DNA from: Streptomyces sp. NRRL S-1022
GTDB lineage: Bacteria; Actinomycetota; Actinomycetes; Streptomycetales; Streptomycetaceae
NCBI RefSeq assembly: GCF_000720135.1
Contig: NZ_JOIU01000013.1
Coordinates: 124,001 to 188,000 of the forward strand
Direction: 5' to 3'
DNA length: 64,000 nt
Numbering within the stretch: position 1 is the first letter of the stretch; every line of letters starts with the position of its first letter. The position numbers were made by a program, and so were the translations under genes. The notes under the pieces were generated by a model that worked only from the letters and a program-made list of their open reading frames with translations, had not been told where the DNA came from and made no database searches. Below are positions 25,072-35,628 of this stretch, one piece after another.

Positions 25072-25559
25072 GCGGCCCGTCCTTCCAGTTCTTCCCGTAC
25101 GGCGGCGAGCAGACCGGTGCTCGCCGCCTCCACCATCTCAAGACACTCCTCGAAGCCGTCCCGGCCCCCGTAGTACGGGTCCGGTACGTCCAGGTCGTCG
25201 TCGGCGGCGGGGTCGAAGGAGCGGAGCAGCCGGATCTTGCGCGCGTCCTCCTCCCTGGGCGCCAGGCGGCGCAGCGCTCGGAGGTGGCCCGCGTCGAGGG
25301 CGACGACGAGGTCGAGGCGGGCGAACCACGACGGCAGGAACTGACGGGCCGTGTGCTCGCTGTCGTAGCCGTGCTCCTCCAGGACGGAGACGGTGCGCGG
25401 ATCGGCCGGCTCGCCCTCGTGCCAGCCGCCGGTACCGGCGCTGTCGGCCGCCACCAGGTCCTCCAGCCCGGCCTCCGCCACGCGCGCGCGGAAGACGGAC
25501 TCGGCCATCGGTGAGCGGCAGATGTTGCCGGTGCACACGAAGCAGACGCGGTAGGTCAT
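25068..25559 (-). CDS. ptpA: Low-molecular-weight protein tyrosine phosphatase
   Basis: A 163-residue cytoplasmic phosphatase. The P-loop is C9-TGNIC-R15-S near the N-terminus, with general acid D127 in DPYYGG. This matches the LMW-PTP family including S. coelicolor PtpA, which influences secondary metabolism when overexpressed (recalled). ATG at 25559 begins four residues before the P-loop strand. It forms a two-gene unit with the overlapping PLP enzyme and follows the holin-family gene after 7 bp. Confidence 0.93.
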   Translation of the reverse strand: MTYRVCFVCTGNICRSPMAESVFRARVAEAGLEDLVAADSAGTGGWHEGEPADPRTVSVLEEHGYDSEHTARQFLPSWFARLDLVVALDAGHLRALRRLAPREEDARKIRLLRSFDPAADDDLDVPDPYYGGRDGFEECLEMVEAASTGLLAAVREELEGRAA

Positions 25560-25566
25560 GGCCTTG

Positions 25567-25944
25567 TCAGTCCTCGTCGGGCAGGACGATGTGCAGCGCC
25601 CAGGAGACGACGGAGACGATCAGACCGCCGAGCACGGCCGTCCAGAATCCCTCCACGTGGAAACTCAGGTGGAGCTTGCCGCACACCCAGGAGGTCAGCA
25701 GCAGCATCAGCGCGTTCACGACCAGGGTGATCAGACCCAGCGTCAGGATGAACAGGGGGAAGGTGAGCACCTTCAGAAGTGGCTTGACCAGCCAGTTCAC
25801 CAAGCCGAAGATCAACGCGACGACGATCAGCGTGCCGGCCTTCTTGGCGGTGCTGTCACCGGTCAAGGTGATCTTGTCGAGCAGCCATACCGCGACCGCC
25901 AGGGCGCCCGCGTTGGCGATCGTCTTGACTAGGAAATTCTTCAT
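25567..25944 (-). CDS. Small membrane protein, phage-holin family 4 (YvlD-like)
   Basis: A 125-residue protein with four hydrophobic segments, matching the YvlD/holin-4 superfamily (conserved GLVNWLVKPLLKVLTFPLFILTLGL). Despite the family name, chromosomal members are not holins in a prophage; they occur singly in many bacteria with unknown envelope roles. ATG at 25944 (MKNFLVKTI) is chosen because homology begins there, 35 codons inside the open frame. It may be first in a unit with ptpA and the PLP enzyme. Divergent from the cupin gene. Confidence 0.85.
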   Translation of the reverse strand: MKNFLVKTIANAGALAVAVWLLDKITLTGDSTAKKAGTLIVVALIFGLVNWLVKPLLKVLTFPLFILTLGLITLVVNALMLLLTSWVCGKLHLSFHVEGFWTAVLGGLIVSVVSWALHIVLPDED

Positions 25945-26002
25945 GTGTCTGATCGTGACAGACCGGAGCAACAGCGAGCAGTGAGGCGAGGCGGCAGCGA
26001 CG

Positions 26003-26320
26003 ATGAAGGCATTTCGGCTGGACGATCTGGAGGCGGAACGCGCCGCCAACGACGGCGCTTACCTGCAGTTCCTGCGCGAGCGGAACATGTCGGTCGGCCT
26101 GTACGGGCTGGACGCGGGCGCGCACGACCCGCAGCAGCCGCATGGTCAGGACGAGGTGTACCTCGTGGTCAGCGGCCGGGCCTCGATCACGGTCGGTCTG
26201 GAGACGACCGAGGTGGCGCGGGGCAGTGTCGTGTACGTGCCCGCCGGAGTCGCCCACAAGTTCCACCACATCAGCGAGGACCTCAGGGTACTCGTGGTGT
26301 TCTCTCCGCCCGAGGCGTGA
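26003..26320 (+). CDS. Small cupin-domain protein
   Basis: A 105-residue single beta-barrel. Cupin motif 1 is seen as HGQDEVYLVVSGRASITVG and motif 2 as GSVVYVPAGVAHKFHHI, giving the usual His/Glu metal ligands. Reaction unknown; small stand-alone cupins include isomerases, dioxygenases and sensors. It is divergent from the holin-family gene and begins 59 bp from its start. Confidence 0.85.
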   Translation: MKAFRLDDLEAERAANDGAYLQFLRERNMSVGLYGLDAGAHDPQQPHGQDEVYLVVSGRASITVGLETTEVARGSVVYVPAGVAHKFHHISEDLRVLVVFSPPEA

Positions 26321-26452
26321 GGTTCCGGCTCAGGGTTCCCTAGGGGACAGGTCAGGGGACGACAAGGGATGCGAGGCCCCCGCGACGGCCCTCCGCGGCC
26401 CTAGCATCGAACACGGAACATCGACACGAACGAGACGCAAAGGACGAGGGCG

Positions 26453-26665
26453 ATGCGAGAGATCTTCGCGGGGCTGCCGTGGTGGGTAAAGTGGGTCGCG
26501 GTGCCGGTCATCGCCCTGGTCGTGTTCGGCGGCCTGATAGCGAGTGTGGTCGGATTCGTCATCGGCCTGCTGTTCAAGGCGTTGGTCTTCATCGCCCTCG
26601 TCGGCGGGCTGATCTACGTCGTGCGCAAGTTCACGGCGAACTCCGCGTCCCGTAGCGACTGGTGA
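26453..26665 (+). CDS. Small two-helix membrane protein (DUF5326-like)
   Basis: A 70-residue protein with two hydrophobic segments (about 10-34 and 37-58) and a polar C-terminus ending in SRSDW. This type appears to be restricted to Streptomyces and relatives, and its function is unknown. ACGAGGGCG precedes ATG at 26453. Confidence 0.75.
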   Translation: MREIFAGLPWWVKWVAVPVIALVVFGGLIASVVGFVIGLLFKALVFIALVGGLIYVVRKFTANSASRSDW

Positions 26666-26672
26666 GGCGCGC

Positions 26673-26708
26673 GGGAGCCGGTCACCCATGACGGGGGTAC
26701 CGGTTCCC
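26673..26708 (+). terminator. Hairpin after the small membrane gene
   Basis: A 10-bp stem including one G-T pair (26673-26682 with 26699-26708), eight bases past the stop codon; the 16-nt loop is large and there is no T-tract. Confidence 0.4.
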
Positions 26709-26774
26709 TCGGGGGAGGGAAGTTTCCCCGGGAGCCGTCTGCGCGCGGTGGCAGGCGGTTAAAGTCCGGAACTC

Positions 26775-26797
26775 CCCACGGGGTCCCGCCCCGTGGG
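26775..26797 (+). promoter_or_regulatory. Perfect hairpin upstream of ssgR
   Basis: A 9-bp perfect stem (26775-26783 with 26789-26797) with a 5-nt loop, about 65 bp before the ssgR start. It could be an attenuator, a terminator of the preceding transcript or an mRNA leader structure. Confidence 0.4.
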
Positions 26798-26860
26798 TGG
26801 CGCAGACCCCCCTCCGTGCTCATGCGCACGGGCTGCCCCCTCGCGCTTCGGGAGTGACCC

Positions 26861-27817
26861 TTGGCCTCGGTTGACACCGCACCGGCAGAACCCCACGCAC
26901 CCCCCGCACCACCGCACCGCAGCGCGTCCCCCGTCCGGCGGCCGGCTCCCGTGGCCGTCCCCGGCCAGCCCCACGCCGGGGACCTCTCCGGTGGCGCCCC
27001 GCAGCCGGCGGACCGCTCCGGACCACCGTCCTGCGCCGTCCGGCCGGAATCCCCGGCGACCGCCGCGCCCCCCGCCACCCTCATCGGGTCCGTCCAGCGC
27101 GCCATGCGCCTGCTGGAGACGGTCGCCGCCCACCCGTACGGCGCCCCGGCCAAACAACTCGCCCGCGAGACCGGCCTCGCGCTGCCCACGACGTACCACC
27201 TGCTGCGCACCCTGGTGCACGAGGGCTATCTGCACCGCGAGAAGGGGCTGTTCTTCCTCGGTGAGGCGACCGAGCGGCTGGGCCGCAGCGGAGCGCAGCA
27301 GAAACGTCGCAGCATGGTGGCGGACACGCTCGCGCACTGGCGAGATTCCATCGGTGTACCGATGTACTACGCGAGGTACAGGGACGGCGAGATCGAGGTC
27401 ATGTGCGTCTCCGCCTCCCGTCAGGCGCCCGCGGTCGAGGAGTGGGCGGACTTCCGCGAGACCGGCCACGCCCACGCCATCGGCCAGTGCCTGCTCTCCC
27501 AGCTGGACGAGGACGCGCGGCGCGATCACCTGGCCCGGTATCCCGTGCAGCCCCTGACGCCGTACACGGTGCGGGACAACGACGCGCTGCTACGGAGGCT
27601 GGCCCGGACGCGGCGCATGGAACCGGTGGTCGAGCGTCAGGAGTACGCGGTCGGCACGGTCTGCGCGGCCGTCCCCATCACGGTCGGCGCCACCGCGGCC
27701 ACCATGGCCATCTCCCTCCCCGCCCGCCAGGCCGACCGGCTGCTGCCCGCGGCCCACCGGCTCCAGGCGGAGATCGGGCGGCACCTGGGAGCGCTCACCC
27801 TCTCTATCAGTATCTGA
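26861..27817 (+). CDS. ssgR: IclR-family regulator SsgR
   Basis: An IclR-type regulator that in S. coelicolor activates the neighbouring sporulation gene ssgA. The product has a disordered Pro/Ala-rich N-terminus (1-72), the winged helix (SVQRAMRLLETVAAHPYGAPAKQLARETGLALPTTYHLLRTLVHEGYL, about 76-123) and the C-terminal effector domain. TTG at 26861 is assigned because GGAG lies six bases upstream. The S. coelicolor protein is, as I recall, about 241 residues, which would put the start close to the HTH, so the N-terminal 70 residues are uncertain. It lies 99 bp upstream of ssgA on the same strand. Confidence 0.85.
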   Translation: MASVDTAPAEPHAPPAPPHRSASPVRRPAPVAVPGQPHAGDLSGGAPQPADRSGPPSCAVRPESPATAAPPATLIGSVQRAMRLLETVAAHPYGAPAKQLARETGLALPTTYHLLRTLVHEGYLHREKGLFFLGEATERLGRSGAQQKRRSMVADTLAHWRDSIGVPMYYARYRDGEIEVMCVSASRQAPAVEEWADFRETGHAHAIGQCLLSQLDEDARRDHLARYPVQPLTPYTVRDNDALLRRLARTRRMEPVVERQEYAVGTVCAAVPITVGATAATMAISLPARQADRLLPAAHRLQAEIGRHLGALTLSISI

Positions 27818-27916
27818 AAACTCACTCCTTGTGATCTCTTGTGTACGTTGAGCAAGATTTGACCACGGTCAGAGGGATCAATCCCGGCCAGTCGATGTCA
27901 TATGACGGGGTAGGCG

Positions 27917-28354
27917 ATGCGCGAGTCCGTACAGGCAGAAGTCATGATGAGCTTTCTCGTGTCGGAGGAGCTCTCCTTCCGCATTCCAGTGGAGTTGCGC
28001 TACGAGACCAGTGATCCCTATGCCGTGCGGCTCACTTTCCATCTGCCCGGTGACGCCCCGGTGACCTGGGCCTTCGGGCGGGAGTTGCTGATCGACGGGG
28101 TCGGCCGTCCGTGCGGGGAGGGGGACGTGCACATCGCCCCCACCGATACCGAGGTGCTGGGTGAGGTGCTGATCCGGCTTCAGGTCGGCGGCGACCAGGC
28201 TCTGTTCCGCTCGTCGGCGCCACCGCTCGTGGCCTTCCTCGACCGCACGGACAAGCTCGTCCCGCTCGGTCAGGAGGGCGCGCTGGCCGACTTCGACGCT
28301 CATCTCGACGAGGCTCTGGACCGCATCCTGGCCGAGGAGCAGAGCGCCGGCTGA
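27917..28354 (+). CDS. ssgA: Sporulation-specific cell division activator SsgA
   Basis: A 145-residue SALP-family protein, unique to sporulating actinomycetes. SsgA marks sites of cell-wall growth and stimulates septum formation. The N-terminal MRESVQAEVMMSFLVSEELSFRIPVELRYE and the core HLPGDAPVTWAFGRELL are almost identical to the S. coelicolor protein as I remember it; the middle (PCGEGDVHIAPTDTEVLGE) varies, as is normal. GGGGTAGG precedes ATG at 27917. Expression is expected to depend on SsgR encoded just upstream. Confidence 0.97.
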   Translation: MRESVQAEVMMSFLVSEELSFRIPVELRYETSDPYAVRLTFHLPGDAPVTWAFGRELLIDGVGRPCGEGDVHIAPTDTEVLGEVLIRLQVGGDQALFRSSAPPLVAFLDRTDKLVPLGQEGALADFDAHLDEALDRILAEEQSAG

Positions 28355-28486
28355 AGCGTTACGACAGGGGTGGCGATGCTTCGCGGTGCCGCACGGAACA
28401 GTGCAGGAACGCTTCTGCAGCGGGCTTGTCCGGCGGTACCGCGGGTGGCCCGCACGCCGTCCGCGCCGCTCCCGGCCTGTCCCCGC

Positions 28487-29944
28487 TCATTGCTTCCGGC
28501 GCCGCCCCCGGCCGCCTCGTGCCGGTGCGGGCTGCGCCCCGGCGGGTGCCGCGGCGGCCGGGCCGGTCCGGTCGGCCGACACGACGAGGGCGGCCAGCAC
28601 GGTGGTGACCGGGACCGAGGCGACCAGACCGATCGAGCCCACCAGCGTGCGCACGATCTCCTCGGCCACCAGCTCGCTGTTGGCCACGGTCCCGACGCTG
28701 CTCTGCGCGATCGAGAACAGCAGCAGCAACGGCAGGGCGGCACCGGCGTAGGCGAGAACGAGGGTGTTGACCACGGACGCGATGTGGTCGCGGCCGATCC
28801 GGATACCTGCCCGGTACAGGCCGCGCCAGCCCATCGACGGGTTCGCCTCGTGCAGCTCCCACACGGCCGACGTCTGCGTCACCGTGACATCGTCCAGGAC
28901 GCCGAGCGAACCGATGATGACACCGGCCAGCAGCAGACCGCTCATGTCGATTGACGGATACAGGCCGTGGATCAGGCCGGTGCTGTCGTCCGTGTTGCCG
29001 GTCAGCGCCGCCCAGCCGATGAAGAGCGAACCGAGCGCGCCGATCAGCGAGAGAGAGATGAGCGTGCCGAGCACGGCCACCGAGGTACGCGCCGACAGGC
29101 CGTGGCACATGTACAGCGCGATCAGCATGATGGCGCTGGACCCCACCACGGCCACCACCAGCGGGTTCGCCCCCTCCAGGATCGCCGGCAGGATGAACAG
29201 CGTCAGCACCAGGAAGCTCACGGCCAGCGCCACCAGTGCCATGACACCGCGCAGCCGGCCCACCACGACGACGGCCACCGCGAAGATGCCCGCGAGCAGC
29301 GCCATGGGGAACTTGCGGTCCACGTCGGTCACCGCGTACTGCAACTCCCTGGGCGCCGAAGGCTCGTAGGCGACCACGACCTTCTCGCCCCGATGCAGTT
29401 GCCGCGTCTGGTCCGGCTGCACGATCTCGGTGAACGTACGGCCCTTGTCCTTGCCCGTGTCGACCTGGACGGTCGCCTTCTTGCAGGTGCCGCCGCCCTG
29501 TTGCTGCGCGGCTGTGCCCTCGGCGGTGGCCGGGTCGCCGGCCGGGGTGCCACCGGAGGCGTTCACCGACTTGCAGCTGACCTCGACGACCCGGGTGACC
29601 GTGGCCTGCTGGGTCTGCCGGTCGAAACCGACACCCGAGCGCTTGTGGGCCGGGGCCGAGCCGGGCCAGAGCACCACGAGGCCCACCAGGACGGCCGCCG
29701 TGAAGGGGACCAGGATCGCCGCGATGACCTTGCGCAGGTGCTTGGACACGGGGGCGGCGGGCCCGTGGCTGTGGCTGTGGCCATGCGTGTGACCAGGGCG
29801 GCCTGAGTGGCCGTGGCCGTTCGGATGCACCTGCGCGGGAGCGGCATCACCGCTGCCTTCACGGGCTCCGTGGCCGTCGGCGACGCCCTGGTCCGAACCG
29901 CCTGGGCGGTGCGGCTCGGGCGGCTGATAGGGGTACTGCTCCAT
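28487..29944 (-). CDS. YibE/F-like membrane protein
   Basis: A 485-residue integral membrane protein of the YibE/F family. It has a Pro/His-rich cytoplasmic N-terminus with His-Gly-His-rich patches (about 30-55), one membrane anchor and an extracellular domain (about 85-195). Seven or so further membrane segments follow, with the family motif GLYPSIDMSGLLLAGVIIGSLGVLDDVTVTQTSAVWELH. Transport function is unproven. ATG at 29944 is assigned; a GTG three codons upstream is possible. The His-rich tail could bind metal. Divergent from thiC. Confidence 0.82.
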   Translation of the reverse strand: MEQYPYQPPEPHRPGGSDQGVADGHGAREGSGDAAPAQVHPNGHGHSGRPGHTHGHSHSHGPAAPVSKHLRKVIAAILVPFTAAVLVGLVVLWPGSAPAHKRSGVGFDRQTQQATVTRVVEVSCKSVNASGGTPAGDPATAEGTAAQQQGGGTCKKATVQVDTGKDKGRTFTEIVQPDQTRQLHRGEKVVVAYEPSAPRELQYAVTDVDRKFPMALLAGIFAVAVVVVGRLRGVMALVALAVSFLVLTLFILPAILEGANPLVVAVVGSSAIMLIALYMCHGLSARTSVAVLGTLISLSLIGALGSLFIGWAALTGNTDDSTGLIHGLYPSIDMSGLLLAGVIIGSLGVLDDVTVTQTSAVWELHEANPSMGWRGLYRAGIRIGRDHIASVVNTLVLAYAGAALPLLLLFSIAQSSVGTVANSELVAEEIVRTLVGSIGLVASVPVTTVLAALVVSADRTGPAAAAPAGAQPAPARGGRGRRRKQ

Positions 29945-30035
29945 CCTGGTCACCGCCCGATCATCGCAAGAACGGTGGGGGCCCACTGTTCACCGCGCCA
30001 CACATGACGCTAGCGTGGAGGCACCTTTGCACACG

Positions 30036-31979
<1,944 letters not shown>

Positions 31980-32058
31980 GGGCCGGGTGCCAGGGCCCGC
32001 GTCTCCGGGCCGCCGGGAGGCGGCACGTGAGGCGCGGATCCCGGGCCCCGGGGCGGGG

Positions 32059-32916
32059 TCACTCGGGCTGGTGTTCGGGGCCGCCGAAGTCCGGGCTCGT
32101 GTAGTCGGGGCTGGTGAAGCTGGGGCGGCCGGAGCCGGTGCCGTCGTCGGGGCTGCTGAAGCCGGGCCGGCCGTAGCCCAGGCGCGGCATGCGGCCGGGC
32201 GGCGCGGGCGGCGCCGGGTGCGGCACGGTGGCCGTGCCGGGCTCGGTGAGCGCCTCCTGGAGGAAGGGCAGGATGCCGCGCTCCAGCAGGGCGTCCCGCC
32301 ATGCCTCCCGGGCCCTGGACAGCTCCTCGTGGGCCGCGTCCCGGGCCCTCTCGTCCGCGGGGGTGCTGTTGCGCAGGGCGGTGAGCAGCAGTCCGACGGC
32401 GGCGACGAGGATCGCCGCCGCGGTGATGGCGCCGAACACCCAGCCGGTGGTGAGCAGGGTCCGGGCGAGGGTGTGCCCGGGGTCCAGCATCTTCAGGATG
32501 TAGCCGACGAGCAGGAAGATCGCCGCGGCGGTTCCGGAGAGGACGGGAGCCAGGACGGCGACGACCGCGATGGCGCCCGCGCCGGTGCTCTCGGCGGCTT
32601 CGCCGAGGGAGGCGGCGAGGGCCGTGGTGGCCGAACCGGGGCCCGTCGCGTCGGAGTTCTCGGTGGTGGGTGGGACGGACAGCGCCGGCTGGCGCAGTTC
32701 GTCGCGGAGCTTGACGTAGTGCTGGTACTCGGCCGTCGCGGCTGCCGTGATCAGGGCGGAGGCGCCGAGTGCCATGGTGCGCAGTTGTTCGAGGTTGAGC
32801 CGCCGGCCGACGGCGGCCAGTTCCGGTCGGTGCGGTGCGGAGCGCAGCGCCTCATCGAGGAGCCGCTCGAATTCCTGGCGGTCCTCGCTCTGCAGGTGCT
32901 GCGGAACGCTGTTCAT
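32059..32916 (-). CDS. Hypothetical membrane protein with a proline-rich tail
   Basis: A 285-residue protein not recognised as a known family. It has a soluble N-terminus (1-55), two or three hydrophobic segments (about 108-175 in the middle: GAIAVVAVLAPVLSGTAAAIFLLVGYIL, LLTTGWVFGAITAAAILVAAVGLLL), a charged coiled-coil-like segment (about 180-215) and a Pro/Gly/Ser-rich C-terminal tail with repeated SPD motifs (FSSPDDG, FTSPDYTSPDFGG). ATG at 32916 has GGGGGA upstream; an ATG two codons earlier is possible. Gene neighbours give no clue. Confidence 0.7.
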   Translation of the reverse strand: MNSVPQHLQSEDRQEFERLLDEALRSAPHRPELAAVGRRLNLEQLRTMALGASALITAAATAEYQHYVKLRDELRQPALSVPPTTENSDATGPGSATTALAASLGEAAESTGAGAIAVVAVLAPVLSGTAAAIFLLVGYILKMLDPGHTLARTLLTTGWVFGAITAAAILVAAVGLLLTALRNSTPADERARDAAHEELSRAREAWRDALLERGILPFLQEALTEPGTATVPHPAPPAPPGRMPRLGYGRPGFSSPDDGTGSGRPSFTSPDYTSPDFGGPEHQPE

Positions 32917-33104
32917 GTGCATCCCCCGATGCTCCGTAGGGCTTGTGGCTCGCACGCCGGCGAGCCGTCGGGCAGAAACGGAGGGGAGCCTGCTACGGAT
33001 AAGCCGATGGTAGAGCCGTTACGGCGCGCGTCGACAGGGGATTGCCGGAAATTGCGTTCCTCCCTGCGCGGAGGCAGCCGGGGAAACGCCTGCCCGCCGA
33101 ACGG

Positions 33105-34190
33105 TCAGCGGTCCAGCGGAAGTTGCTGGACCAGCAGTTTTCCGGCCATGGTCACGCCGCCGTCCATGGCGATCGCCAGCCCGTCGGCGTAGATGTGCGG
33201 TCCCTCGACGACCGGGCCGCTGTTCTCCTCGCCGTCCTCGGAGCCGACCTCGCCGAGGAGGTAGGGAATGGGGCTGTGCCCGTGAACGACCCGGGCGCCG
33301 CCGTACGTATCGAGGAGGGAGCGCACGGCGTCGGCGCCGCCCTCGTCGCGGAAGGAGAAGCGCTTGGTGAACTTGCGGAAGAGGTCCCAGACCTCGTCGG
33401 CGTCGTTGCGGGTCAGCGTCTCGCGGACGGTGTCGTTGACCGCCTCGATGGAGTCGCCGTAGTCGAGATAGGCGGTGGTGTCGGAGTGGAGCAGCAGATA
33501 GCCGTCGACCTCCTCGACGGCGTCGAGACGGGCCATCCACTGCAGGTGGTGGTCCTGGAGGCGGTCCATGTCGGTCTTCTGGCCGCCGTTGAGCAGCCAG
33601 GCCGCCTGGAACGTGGCGGTGCCCGCGCCGGAGTTGACGGGGGTGTCGCCGAACCGCTTGGCGCCGAGCAGCAGCAGCTCGTGGTTGCCCATCAGGGCCT
33701 TGCAGTAGCCGCCCGCGGCAGCGGCCTCGGCGGACAGTCGCATGACCAGGTCGATGACGCCGATGCCGTCGGGACCGCGGTCGGTGAAGTCGCCGAGGAA
33801 CCACAGCCGGGTCGTGCCGGCGCACCACTGGCCCGAGGCGTCGATCAGCCCCTGCTCCCGAAGGGCGGCCACCAGCTCGTCCAGGTAGCCGTGGACGTCA
33901 CCGACGACGTAGAGCGGTCCGGGGCCGGGCGCGGGCTGCGGCGCGGGCGCGGCGGGCGCGGTGGCGGGCTCGACGGGGACCTGGACGGTGTCGCCGCGGT
34001 TGATGACGGGCAGGTCGCGCTGTGTGGGCGTGTAGCCCTCGGGGTACGCCTCGTCGGCGGGCGGGACGACGTCGCCGGGGTGGATGTTGCGGACGTACGG
34101 AGCGGTCTCATGGACGTACGCGGGTACCCGGAAGTCGCGCAGCGTCGCCGTCCGCTCCGCCTCGGGTCCCTGACCGGCCCCCTGAGTCAT
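33105..34190 (-). CDS. Calcineurin-like (PPP-type) metallophosphoesterase
   Basis: A 361-residue phosphatase. The N-terminal 90 residues are extended and Pro/Ala-rich. The catalytic domain has GDVHG (97-101), GDFTDRG (133-139), GNHE (168-171) and a later HGHSP, giving the dimetal-binding set of Ser/Thr phosphoprotein phosphatases. DTTAYLDYGDSIEAVNDTV lies between them. The substrate may be protein or nucleotide. ATG at 34190 follows GGAGGGG. Confidence 0.87.
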   Translation of the reverse strand: MTQGAGQGPEAERTATLRDFRVPAYVHETAPYVRNIHPGDVVPPADEAYPEGYTPTQRDLPVINRGDTVQVPVEPATAPAAPAPQPAPGPGPLYVVGDVHGYLDELVAALREQGLIDASGQWCAGTTRLWFLGDFTDRGPDGIGVIDLVMRLSAEAAAAGGYCKALMGNHELLLLGAKRFGDTPVNSGAGTATFQAAWLLNGGQKTDMDRLQDHHLQWMARLDAVEEVDGYLLLHSDTTAYLDYGDSIEAVNDTVRETLTRNDADEVWDLFRKFTKRFSFRDEGGADAVRSLLDTYGGARVVHGHSPIPYLLGEVGSEDGEENSGPVVEGPHIYADGLAIAMDGGVTMAGKLLVQQLPLDR

Positions 34191-34515
34191 CAGACCCCTC
34201 CACCATCGCGCCGCATCTGCACCGCTTCGGACTGCCTGGTCGCAGCGGTCCGCGGTGTCGTGGGCCCATCATAGGAATGCGCGTCGCGCCGTGTGATGAC
34301 CCAGGGGTGGTGAATCGGAACAAGACTCCGGTTCCCCGCGGCTTTCGCCCCGTTTGGGCAGATGTTCGACGGGCTGTCGGCCGATCGGGGCGTCGACCGG
34401 CCGATGTCACGCCCGCCGGTCCTCGGCCGGCCGGGTGCGCGTCGGCGTCCTGCCCACGTCGCACCGGCCGGTCCGGACCGCACCGGCCGGGCCCCGGGCC
34501 GGTGCGGTGGCGGCG
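34191..34515. other. Intergenic region without a gene
   Basis: This 325-bp stretch lies between the metallophosphoesterase start and the lacI-type gene stop. I see no supported coding sequence. It contains the phosphoesterase ribosome-binding site and, at its right end, the hairpin described at 34477. Confidence 0.6.
34477..34508 (-). terminator. Hairpin terminator of the LacI-family gene
   Basis: A 12-bp perfect GC-rich stem (34477-34488 with 34497-34508), eight bases beyond the stop codon of the regulator gene, with no T-tract. Confidence 0.6.
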
Positions 34516-35628
34516 TTACGTGTCGTCCGGTGTCCGCGGCGGGCTGACCGTCGTGCGCGGGGGCCGCCGCTGGGAGGAGGTGCGCACGATCAGCTCCGTC
34601 GGTATCACCTGCTCGACCGGATGGTCGGAGTCGACACCTTCGATGGCGTCGATGAGGAGCTGGACGACGGCGGTGCCGATACGGCGCGGCTTCAGCGAGA
34701 GCGTGCTGATGGGCGGCTCGGTGCTGGCGTAGACGGTGGACTCGCTGCAGCAGACCAGCAGTAGGTCGTCCGGGACGCGGAGGCCGTAGCGGCGGGCGGC
34801 GGCGAGCAGATCGGTGCCGTTGGGGTCGAACAGGCCGTAGACCGCGTCGGGCCGGTCGGGCCGGGCGAGCAGCCGGTCGGCGGCGACGGCGCCCGCGCAC
34901 GGGTCGTGCGCCGGGTATGCCTCGTAGACCGGATCCTGGCCGACGCGTTCGCACCAGCGCAGGTAGGCGGTGGTCGACAGGTGGGTGTAGGTGTCCGTCG
35001 TGGTGCCCGTGAGCAGGCCGATGCGGCGGGCGCCGGCGTCGGCGAGGTGGTCGAGGATGCCGAGGACGGCGGCCTCGTGGTCGTTGTCGACCCAGGCGGT
35101 GACGGGCAGCGAACCGGCCGGGCGGCCGTCGGAGACGACCGGCAGGCCCTGCCGGACGAGCTCGCTGACCACCGGGTCCTGGTCGGAGGGGTCGATGACG
35201 ACCGTGCCGTCCAGGGCGACGTTGGACCAGACGTCGTGCCGGGAGGTCGCGGGCAGGATGACGAGGGCGTAGCCGCGGGCGAGCGCGGCCGAGGTGGCGG
35301 CCCGGGCCATCTCGGCGAAGTACGCGAACTCCGTGAAGGTGAAAGGTTCATCCCCGTACGTCGTCACGGTCAGGCCGATCAGACCCGACTTGCCGGTACG
35401 GAGGGTGCGGGCGGCGGCCGAGGGCCGGTACCCCAGCCGGTCGGCCACCTCGCGGACATGGCGCCGGGTGGCATCCGGGAGCCGGCCCTTGCCGTTGAGG
35501 GCGTCGGACACGGTCGTGATGGAGACCCCGGCGGCGGCGGCTACGTCTCTGATGCCCGCCCGGCCCGGCCGACTGCCTCGACGTGAGGTTTCCGCGCGGC
35601 TCACCTGGTGCTTCCCTGCTGCTGTCAT
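34516..35628 (-). CDS. LacI-family transcriptional regulator
   Basis: A 370-residue repressor. The N-terminal HTH and hinge are clear (IRDVAAAAGVSITTVSDALNGKGRLPDATRRHVREVADRLGYRPSAAARTLRTGKSGLIGLTV, from about residue 26), followed by a periplasmic-binding-protein-like effector domain. The motif VSDAL replaces the usual VSRAL at the recognition helix. ATG at 35628 is preferred; an upstream in-frame stretch of 22 codons is probably not translated. A carbohydrate-type ligand is expected. A palindrome about 90 bp upstream is a candidate operator. Confidence 0.86.
   Translation of the reverse strand: MTAAGKHQVSRAETSRRGSRPGRAGIRDVAAAAGVSITTVSDALNGKGRLPDATRRHVREVADRLGYRPSAAARTLRTGKSGLIGLTVTTYGDEPFTFTEFAYFAEMARAATSAALARGYALVILPATSRHDVWSNVALDGTVVIDPSDQDPVVSELVRQGLPVVSDGRPAGSLPVTAWVDNDHEAAVLGILDHLADAGARRIGLLTGTTTDTYTHLSTTAYLRWCERVGQDPVYEAYPAHDPCAGAVAADRLLARPDRPDAVYGLFDPNGTDLLAAARRYGLRVPDDLLLVCCSESTVYASTEPPISTLSLKPRRIGTAVVQLLIDAIEGVDSDHPVEQVIPTELIVRTSSQRRPPRTTVSPPRTPDDT

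Noticed and set aside
25567..25944. A prophage holin
   Set aside because: The holin-4/YvlD family is chromosomal in many bacteria, and no other phage gene is nearby.
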